From Bacteroidales bacterium (lineage in GTDB: Bacteria; Bacteroidota; Bacteroidia; Bacteroidales; UBA10428): a DNA stretch of 7,883 bases. A program made the position numbers and the translations under genes. How positions within the stretch are numbered: position 1 is the stretch's first letter; every line of letters starts with the position of its first letter. Location of the stretch: contig DNTK01000415.1 in the NCBI GenBank assembly GCA_003508755.1, forward strand, positions 1 through 7,883. The letters run 5' to 3'. Shown in pieces: positions 1 through 4,855 of the stretch. The notes under the pieces are model-generated. The model made no database searches, was not told the origin of the DNA, and saw only the letters and a program-made list of their open reading frames with translations.

Positions 1-1
1 G

Positions 2-1258
2 GGTGCTAAAGTACTCGATTTTGGCTTGGCCACTACCCCATCCATGTTTATGTCGACCCAGTTTGAGGCAACAAATTGCGATGGTGCGGTAATGATAACC
101 GCCAGTCATTTGCCCTGGAACCGCAATGGCTTTAAATTCTTTACAACCAAGACAGGCTTTGAAAAAGCTAACATAACCGAACTGCTTAGCATTGCAGAAA
201 AAGGAATATTTGATCAAATACCCGGAGGGAAATGCACGAAGAGTGACATCATCACACCTTATTCGGAATTTCTTATTCATTATATAAAAGAGAAAACCGG
301 TATGTCACAACCTCTGTCCGGTTTAAAGATTGTATTAGATGCCGGAAATGGAGCTGGTGGATTTTTTGCCAAAAAAATATTACACCCCCTGGGTGCAGAT
401 ACAGGTGGTAGTGTTTACCTGGAACCCGATGGTAATTTTCCAAATCATGCACCTAATCCTGAAGATAAGGCTGCCGCCACTTCCATACAGAATACGGTGC
501 TTCAAAATAAGGCTGATTTAGGCATCATATTCGATACAGATGTTGACAGAGCAGCCGTTGTTGATAAAGAAGGGAACTCGATTAACCGAAATGCCTTGAT
601 TGCCTTGTTGTCCACCATTGTATTAAAAGAACATCCGGGTAGTACAATTGTGACCGACTCCGTTACTTCTGATGGATTGACTAAGTTCATCCTTGCACAT
701 CATGGCAGGCACCTTCGTTTTAAGCGGGGATACAAAAATGTGATAAACGAATCCATTGCACTAAATGCGCGTGGTAAGGAAAGCTGGTTGGCCATTGAGA
801 CATCGGGGCATGCTGCATTTAAAGAAAACTTTTTTCTTGATGATGGAGCATTCCTGGTGGCAAAAGTACTTGTTGAAGTAGCAAGGCTTGCAAAAGAAAA
901 CAAAACCATAACCAGTCATCTTGATGCCCTGGAGCAACCCGTCGAGGCTAATGAATTTCGCATATCAATAAAAAATAGCGACTTTAAATCATATGGAGAA
1001 ACCGTTATTTTTAAGTTAAAAGAATTCCTTGAAAATCAGGAAGGATGGTTGGCAGAACCAGTCAATTATGAAGGTTTAAGGGTCAGTTGTGACAAAAAAA
1101 ACGGCAATGGTTGGTTTTTGTTGCGCTTATCGCTGCACGATCCTGTTTTACCGTTAAACATTGAGTCAAATTCAACTGGCGGTGTTGAGCTAATTGCGAG
1201 CCGATTGAGACCATTTTTCGAACAATTTAAGGAGCTAAACAACATTTCACTCATATAA
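2..1258 (+). CDS. Phosphohexomutase (phosphomannomutase/phosphoglucomutase superfamily), 5'-partial
   Basis: Enzymes of this cytoplasmic superfamily move a phosphate between C1 and C6 of a hexose through a phosphoserine, supplying sugar phosphates for glycolysis, nucleotide sugars or polysaccharides. The frame is open to the left edge and begins GAKVLDFGLATTP, a typical domain I strand, so the true start lies outside; the TTG at 26 is not it. The 418 visible residues hold the serine loop TASHLPWNRNGFKF (catalytic Ser codon 104-106), the metal loop DTDVDR (533-550), RGYKNVI before domain III, and the sugar loop ETSGH (797-811). The domain IV phosphate loop reads LRLSLHDPVLPLNIES (from 1121): Arg and Ser remain, but the usual N-T/TEP part is replaced by L-H-D-P. 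From memory, plastid-type plant homologues and Bacteroidota proteins share this variant. The N-terminal part of domain I, perhaps 70-100 residues, is missing. Substrate (mannose, glucose or glucosamine phosphate) cannot be fixed; the family is certain. Confidence 0.92.
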   Translation, partial: GAKVLDFGLATTPSMFMSTQFEATNCDGAVMITASHLPWNRNGFKFFTTKTGFEKANITELLSIAEKGIFDQIPGGKCTKSDIITPYSEFLIHYIKEKTGMSQPLSGLKIVLDAGNGAGGFFAKKILHPLGADTGGSVYLEPDGNFPNHAPNPEDKAAATSIQNTVLQNKADLGIIFDTDVDRAAVVDKEGNSINRNALIALLSTIVLKEHPGSTIVTDSVTSDGLTKFILAHHGRHLRFKRGYKNVINESIALNARGKESWLAIETSGHAAFKENFFLDDGAFLVAKVLVEVARLAKENKTITSHLDALEQPVEANEFRISIKNSDFKSYGETVIFKLKEFLENQEGWLAEPVNYEGLRVSCDKKNGNGWFLLRLSLHDPVLPLNIESNSTGGVELIASRLRPFFEQFKELNNISLI

Positions 1259-1277
1259 CCCTCGAAATATACGAGGG
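1259..1277 (+). terminator. Small hairpin directly after the hexomutase stop codon
   Basis: A perfect 6-bp inverted repeat, CCCTCG / CGAGGG, with a 7-base AT loop (AAATATA) begins at the first base after the TAA stop. It may be a weak transcription terminator or an mRNA 3'-end stabiliser for the hexomutase. No uninterrupted T-run follows; only the interrupted T-rich stretch 1288-1300 comes after it. A Rho-independent terminator is therefore possible but not classical. It could also be an operator for the promoter-like element just downstream. Confidence 0.4.
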
Positions 1278-1293
1278 CATTGGATATATTTTC

Positions 1294-1301
1294 TACTTTT
1301 G
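1294..1301 (+). promoter_or_regulatory. Candidate Bacteroidota -7 promoter element (TAnnTTTG)
   Basis: TACTTTTG matches the Bacteroidota sigma-A -7 consensus TAnnTTTG exactly. It lies 13 bases before the ATG of the isochorismatase-like gene. No TTTG -33 element stands at the usual distance; the nearest TTG (1280-1282) is too close. If real, transcription would begin near 1306-1308 and leave a leader of under 10 bases. It would drive the hydrolase-kinase pair independently of the hexomutase. Confidence 0.4.
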
Positions 1302-1314
1302 TCAACCGAATATT

Positions 1315-1857
1315 ATGCGCCTATACAAAGAAAATACCATTGGTCTTGTAGTGGATATGCAGGAAAAACTTCTTCCACATATAACCCATTCAGATGAAAT
1401 AAAAGATAACTGCATTAAGCTCATTAAAGGATTAAATATTCTTGATGTTCCCATCGTGGTAACACAGCAGTATACAAAGGGTTTAGGACCAACCGATGAT
1501 GATGTAAACAAAGCTATCGGTAATTTTTCCTACATCGAAAAGATGGCCTTTAGCTGCTACCGCCAAAGCGACTTTATTAAAGTGCTAAATAAAAGCGGGA
1601 AGCGAAACGTGGTTATCATGGGCATTGAGTCGCATATTTGTGTATTACAAACTGCCCTGGATTTACTTTACAACAACTTTAATCCGGTAGTTGTAACCAA
1701 TGCCATTGGTTCGCGCAAGGCAGAAGATAAACAAATCGCTCTTTGGCGCATGCGCGATGTAGGTTCTATAATGACGACTTATGAGTCCATTTTATTCGAA
1801 TTATGCAAGCAGGCAGGCACAGACGAGTTTAAAGCTATTTCAAAATTAGTTAAATAG
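1315..1857 (+). CDS. Isochorismatase-like cysteine hydrolase (YcaC/ISOC type)
   Basis: This 180-residue protein is a single-domain member of the isochorismatase-like cysteine hydrolase superfamily, which includes nicotinamidases, N-carbamoylsarcosine amidases and uncharacterised YcaC and ISOC1/ISOC2 proteins. The Asp-Lys-Cys triad is visible: Asp14 in LVVDMQEKL after the first strand, Lys76 in IEKMAFSCY, and Cys109 in MGIESHICVLQTALDLL (codon 1639-1641). The E-S-H-I-C-V-L-Q-T-A-x-D-L-L block resembles the ISOC branch more than true isochorismatases or nicotinamidases. There is no signal peptide or membrane segment, so it should be cytoplasmic. Length is normal. ATG 1315 starts just before the first beta strand and has no evident Shine-Dalgarno, which is common in Bacteroidota. 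The kinase gene follows after 11 bases, suggesting co-transcription. The substrate is unknown; annotations as isochorismate hydrolase or nicotinamidase would go beyond the sequence. Confidence 0.9.
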   Translation: MRLYKENTIGLVVDMQEKLLPHITHSDEIKDNCIKLIKGLNILDVPIVVTQQYTKGLGPTDDDVNKAIGNFSYIEKMAFSCYRQSDFIKVLNKSGKRNVVIMGIESHICVLQTALDLLYNNFNPVVVTNAIGSRKAEDKQIALWRMRDVGSIMTTYESILFELCKQAGTDEFKAISKLVK

Positions 1858-1868
1858 AAAACACCACC

Positions 1869-2792
1869 ATGAGGAAGGTATATACCATCGGAGAAACAGT
1901 TCTGGATATTCTAATCAAAGGAAATCAACCATTTACAGCAAAAGCCGGCGGGGCTTGTTTAAATTCCGCGGTAACCCTGGGACGATTAGGACTGCCTACC
2001 TATTTTATTGGAGAATACGGATTAGATGAAGTAGGAAATTTCATTGATCGCTTTTTAAAAGACAACCATGTATCGACCGAATATGTTTACCGGTATTTCG
2101 ATGGGAAATCGGCCCTGGCACTTGCTTTCTTAAATGAAAACAACGATGCCAGTTATGACTTCTATAAAATTTACCCGAAGAAGCGCCTGCACATTCGCTT
2201 CCCCGACATTGACCAGGGCGACATTGTTTTATTTGGTTCGTTTTATGCCATCACACCCGAAGTTCGGGATATCCTGATAAGGTTTATTAACCATGCTAAT
2301 AAGCAAAAAGCCATCGTTATGTACGATCCGAACTTCAGAAAACAACATTTACATGAACTACCTAAACTAAAACCACTGATTCTCGATAACATTGAACACA
2401 GCAATATTCTGCGAGGTTCAAACGAAGATTTTTCCTTCATATTCGGAACACGTAATGCCGACGATACCTACGAGTTACTGAAAGATAAATCGCCTATTTT
2501 GCTTTATACTGCCTCCACTAAAGGAGTTTTTGTACGAACTCCTAAAATAAGTGAGCGATTCGACACTAAAAAAATCGAAGCCAAAAGCACCATTGGTGCA
2601 GGAGACAATTTTAATGCCGGTGTCGTATACTCATTAATAAAACACAACATCTCCTACAAGGAACTGAATTCAATTGGACCGGAAATCTGGGAGGAGATTA
2701 TTACTACAGCCATTGATTTTGCCACCCATGTATGCCTCAGTTATGATAATTACATTTCGGCAGAATACGCTGATCAGGTAAAATCTAGATAA
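1869..2792 (+). CDS. PfkB-family carbohydrate kinase, fructokinase-like
   Basis: This 307-residue cytoplasmic ribokinase-fold enzyme is predicted to phosphorylate a sugar, most likely fructose or a related hexose, using ATP. The N-terminus MRKVYTIGETVLDILIKG forms the first Rossmann-like strand. The first PfkB signature is AGGACLNSAVTLGRLG (residues 26-41). YDPNFR (152-157) is typical of fructokinase-like members, and GSNEDF (183-188) corresponds to the conserved N-x-x-E region. The second signature is STIGAGDNFNAG (240-251), with catalytic base Asp246 and the GAGD anion hole. The first position of the usual D-T-x-G-A-G-D is Ser here, a substitution the family pattern tolerates. Length is complete and normal. 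The ATG lies 11 bases after the hydrolase stop, without a clear ribosome binding site, so translation may depend on the upstream gene. Specificity for fructose, ribose, adenosine or a keto-deoxy sugar is not decided by these motifs. Confidence 0.92.
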   Translation: MRKVYTIGETVLDILIKGNQPFTAKAGGACLNSAVTLGRLGLPTYFIGEYGLDEVGNFIDRFLKDNHVSTEYVYRYFDGKSALALAFLNENNDASYDFYKIYPKKRLHIRFPDIDQGDIVLFGSFYAITPEVRDILIRFINHANKQKAIVMYDPNFRKQHLHELPKLKPLILDNIEHSNILRGSNEDFSFIFGTRNADDTYELLKDKSPILLYTASTKGVFVRTPKISERFDTKKIEAKSTIGAGDNFNAGVVYSLIKHNISYKELNSIGPEIWEEIITTAIDFATHVCLSYDNYISAEYADQVKSR

Positions 2793-2820
2793 AAATTAGC
2801 ATGATTTTTCGACCAATAGG

Positions 2821-2867
2821 CTGATTTCTATTCCCTGATCTATCATGTCTGATTAGTGTATACTGAT
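2821..2867. repeat. Four CTGAT boxes at an exact 14-base period
   Basis: In the convergent intergenic region the pentamer CTGAT starts at 2821, 2835, 2849 and 2863, exactly 14 bases apart. The three 9-base spacers (ttctattcc, ctatcatgt, tagtgtata) are AT-rich and not conserved. On the minus strand the array reads ATCAG. The last copy ends three bases before the stop codon of the TonB-like gene. It may be a decayed tandem repeat, a binding array or chance. The rest of 2793-2870 shows only weak inverted repeats (AATAG 2815-2819 / CTATT 2828-2832; TATCA 2841-2845 / TGATA 2864-2868) and no convincing terminator for either strand. Confidence 0.45.
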
Positions 2868-2870
2868 AAG

Positions 2871-3668
2871 CTACTTTCCACGCAAACGGAATACATAGGA
2901 TATGGTACCTTCCTGCACCATAGGAGCATCATCTTTTTTGTTAAAGCGAGATGCTAAAGCAGCCTGCCTGGCGGCGGCCAGCAGATCGCTATCAAGAGTG
3001 GTTGAGCCCTTTACACCTGGCTCAGCAAATATAACCTTACCAGTTCTGTCTACTCTTACCCTCACAACCACTTTGCCTTCTTTCTGTGTGTCGAATTCCG
3101 GTATGGGTAACCGCACGGACGATCGTCCTACTAAACTAAATTCAATTCCTTCTCCTGTGCCGGCACCTAAGGACCGATTTGTTACATCCGGATCGCCGGT
3201 AAGACTGCCCTGATTTCCTGAACCGCCAGTTTCACCCTCGGAAGCTGTAGATTCCGAATCGGTTTTTCTACCCTGATACATGGCATTGGGATTTACCACA
3301 GGTACAGGTTCTTCTTTCTTTACTTCCTCTTCGGGCTTTTTTTGGGGTTTTACTTCCGTAACTTGTTTTGGTTGTTCCCTTTTCACAGGGGTTACCGCAG
3401 GAGCTTCCTCATAATCCTGTGTTAACTGCTCTTCGAGTTCCTCTGTAACCGTTTCAGCTGTTGGTGTTGATGCAGTTTGCTCGACAACTTCCTCAATTTC
3501 TCTAGGCTCAATAGTTCCCGAACCAAAATCATCATCACCAAAATTGATAAGTATGCCCTGCTCGGCTGGTAAGGGCAAAGGGGTTCTAAATCCCATGAAA
3601 AGAAACATGAAGAGCAAAAGGGTATAAAATACCGCAGTTAATACAAATGCTTTATTGTCCCAATTCAT
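2871..3668 (-). CDS. TonB/TolA-like energy transducer
   Basis: This 265-residue inner-membrane-anchored periplasmic protein is predicted to transmit energy from the ExbB-ExbD motor to outer-membrane partners. A short cytoplasmic N-terminus (MNWDNKA) is followed by one membrane segment at about residues 8-27. An acidic then Lys/Pro/Glu-rich linker (about 53-126) can span the periplasm, and a Gly/Ser-rich stretch (145-175) follows. The C-terminal TonB-fold domain (about 182-264) contains EGKVVVRVRVDRTGKVIFAEPG, the helix LDSDLLAAARQAALASRF and the last strand GTISYVFRLR. The classical YP motif before this domain is absent; RLPIPEFDTQKEGK stands there, as in many Bacteroidota TonB-like proteins. 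It is last in the exbB-exbD-tonB order, 12 bases after exbD. AAAGGG (3674-3679 on the plus-strand coordinates) lies 5 bases before ATG 3668 and could act as a ribosome binding site. A TolA-like role is also possible because the C-terminal folds are related. Family assignment is firm; the outer-membrane client is unknown. Confidence 0.87.
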   Translation of the reverse strand: MNWDNKAFVLTAVFYTLLLFMFLFMGFRTPLPLPAEQGILINFGDDDFGSGTIEPREIEEVVEQTASTPTAETVTEELEEQLTQDYEEAPAVTPVKREQPKQVTEVKPQKKPEEEVKKEEPVPVVNPNAMYQGRKTDSESTASEGETGGSGNQGSLTGDPDVTNRSLGAGTGEGIEFSLVGRSSVRLPIPEFDTQKEGKVVVRVRVDRTGKVIFAEPGVKGSTTLDSDLLAAARQAALASRFNKKDDAPMVQEGTISYVFRLRGK

Positions 3669-3673
3669 TTGCG

Positions 3674-3679
3674 CCCTTT
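3674..3679 (-). promoter_or_regulatory. Possible ribosome binding site of the TonB-like gene
   Basis: Read on the minus strand, AAAGGG ends 5 bases before the ATG at 3668. It is the only Shine-Dalgarno-like sequence at reasonable spacing that I find in this window and it supports the chosen start. Bacteroidota rely little on such sites, so its weight is modest. Confidence 0.35.
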
Positions 3680-3680
3680 A

Positions 3681-4073
3681 TTATTCCGGTGCCGTAGCAA
3701 GTATAACTTTGTATTTATGGCGCTTGGCAATGTTCATTACCTTCACCACGTATTCCACTGGAACCGATTTATCGGCATGCAGTGAGAGGGTTGGCTCCAC
3801 CCTAAACTTTAGTTCCTGCTCAAGGCGTCCTTCGAGTTGACTGAAATCGATTTTATCGCTGCCGACATAAAAATCAATTTCTTTTGTAATACTTACGGTC
3901 ACTTGTGGCGAAGCCTGTGTCTGGTTGCTGCTTCTGGGAAGTAAAAGCTTTATTGCATTGGGTGCAATTAGCGTGGAGGTAAGCATAAAAAATATTAATA
4001 ACAGGAATACGATATCGGTCATTCCTGACATGCTAAACTGCACGCTTACCTTATTTCTGCTGCTTATACTCAT
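3681..4073 (-). CDS. exbD: ExbD/TolR-family biopolymer transport protein
   Basis: This 130-residue inner-membrane protein is the rotor/stator partner of ExbB and couples proton flow to the TonB-like protein. After a short polar cytoplasmic N-terminus, the single transmembrane helix reads GMTDIVFLLLIFFMLTSTLI (about residues 17-36). It contains the essential protonatable aspartate, here Asp20, equivalent to Asp25 of E. coli ExbD. The remaining part is the small periplasmic domain (about 40-130), with IKLLLPRSS after the helix and LHADKSVPVEYVVKVMNIAKRHKYKVILAT near the end, a pattern normal for ExbD/TolR. Length is typical. It begins 7 bases after exbB ends and is followed 12 bases later by the TonB-like gene, so all three should be co-transcribed and co-translated. 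An AGGA sits only one base before the ATG, too near for a normal Shine-Dalgarno. ExbD versus TolR cannot be separated by motif alone, but the TonB-like neighbour favours ExbD. Confidence 0.95.
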   Translation of the reverse strand: MSISSRNKVSVQFSMSGMTDIVFLLLIFFMLTSTLIAPNAIKLLLPRSSNQTQASPQVTVSITKEIDFYVGSDKIDFSQLEGRLEQELKFRVEPTLSLHADKSVPVEYVVKVMNIAKRHKYKVILATAPE

Positions 4074-4080
4074 ATCCTGA

Positions 4081-4779
4081 TTATTTAGCAGGTTCGTTTA
4101 ACAGGTCCATAAACTCGGTGGTAGTAGCCTCAAGCTGATATACTACCTTTTCTACCCTGGCCACTAACACATTGTAGGCAAAATAGGCAATAATACCTAC
4201 TACTAAACCGGCAACTGTGGTAACCAGAGCAGTATAAATACCACCTGAGAGTAAAGAAACATCAATGTTATTCCCACTATGCGACATATCGTAGAAAGCT
4301 CTGACCATACCCATAACTGTTCCCAGAAAACCAATCATTGGAGCACCTCCGGCAACCGTTGCAAGTAAGGGCAGTCCTTTTTCCAATTTGTATATCTCAA
4401 GCTTGCCAATATTCTCAATGGCTGTGGAAACATCATTTAAGGGTCGTCCAATCCGGTGAATTCCCTTTTCAATCATGCTGGCCGTAGGATTACTATATGA
4501 TTGGCAAAGTGCCAGGGCCGAATCGAGTTTACCATCATGAATATAATCCTTAATACGGTTCATGAAATTCATATCTAACTTTGCAGCTTTGTTTATGGCA
4601 AAAAACCTTTCAAAAAAGATATATACGGCCAATACCGAAAGCAACACAATCGGTAACATCAGCCAGCCACCCTTCTGTGCTACCTCAAAGAATGGCATTC
4701 TTAATTCTTCAGCTCCTTCTGCTGCTGCCTGCACAGCCTGTTGAGCCACATCGGTTTGTAGTATTATAAATGCGTTCAT
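4081..4779 (-). CDS. exbB: ExbB/TolQ/MotA-family proton channel protein
   Basis: This 232-residue inner-membrane protein would form the pentameric channel scaffold around ExbD and use the proton motive force. A short N-terminal segment rich in Ala, Gln and Glu (residues 1-37) precedes three membrane helices at about 38-58, 136-158 and 181-206. The large cytoplasmic loop lies between the first two, as usual for the family. Family motifs are GAPMIGFLGTVMGMVRAF (145-162) and GIYTALVTTVAGLVVGI (180-196). Thr154 and Thr188 align with the pore threonines Thr148 and Thr181 of E. coli ExbB. The TM3 glutamate of E. coli ExbB (Glu176 in GIAEALLAT) is Thr183 here, which is noteworthy. The length is near the E. 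coli protein. It opens the exbB-exbD-tonB operon and lies 76 bases after the tamB stop. ATG 4779 is chosen because it gives a full N-terminus; no Shine-Dalgarno is seen. Confidence 0.95.
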   Translation of the reverse strand: MNAFIILQTDVAQQAVQAAAEGAEELRMPFFEVAQKGGWLMLPIVLLSVLAVYIFFERFFAINKAAKLDMNFMNRIKDYIHDGKLDSALALCQSYSNPTASMIEKGIHRIGRPLNDVSTAIENIGKLEIYKLEKGLPLLATVAGGAPMIGFLGTVMGMVRAFYDMSHSGNNIDVSLLSGGIYTALVTTVAGLVVGIIAYFAYNVLVARVEKVVYQLEATTTEFMDLLNEPAK

Positions 4780-4797
4780 AGCTTAAATTTGTTTGCA

Positions 4798-4805
4798 CTA
4801 AATTA
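4798..4805 (-). promoter_or_regulatory. Weak candidate -7 promoter element before exbB
   Basis: On the minus strand the sequence TATATAATTTAG contains TAATTTAG, one mismatch from the Bacteroidota TAnnTTTG element, and also overlaps a TATAAT. It ends 18 bases before the exbB ATG. No TTTG -33 element is present at the usual distance, and the surrounding gap (4780-4855) is so AT-rich that chance matches are expected. It may allow exbB expression apart from tamB, but this is tentative. Confidence 0.25.
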
Positions 4806-4855
4806 TATAAACGGTAAAGGTCTTATTATTATTTTAATTGCGAATTATAAACATT

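Noticed and set aside
26..28. TTG at 26 as the start of the phosphohexomutase
   Set aside because: The frame is open to the left edge, and the residues before it (GAKVLDFG) match the family's domain I, so the gene simply enters from outside the window.
2902..3213. Open frame of 103 codons on the plus strand inside the TonB-like gene
   Set aside because: It lies fully antisense to a well-supported gene, shows no family motif, and has the Ser/Pro-rich composition of an antisense shadow.
4075..4078. AGGA before exbD as a Shine-Dalgarno site
   Set aside because: Only one base separates it from the ATG, too short for normal ribosome placement.
4780..4855. Rho-independent terminator between tamB and exbB
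   Set aside because: Only a 5-bp AT-only stem (TAATT/AATTA) is found, with no GC-rich stem followed by a T-run, so read-through into exbB remains likely.
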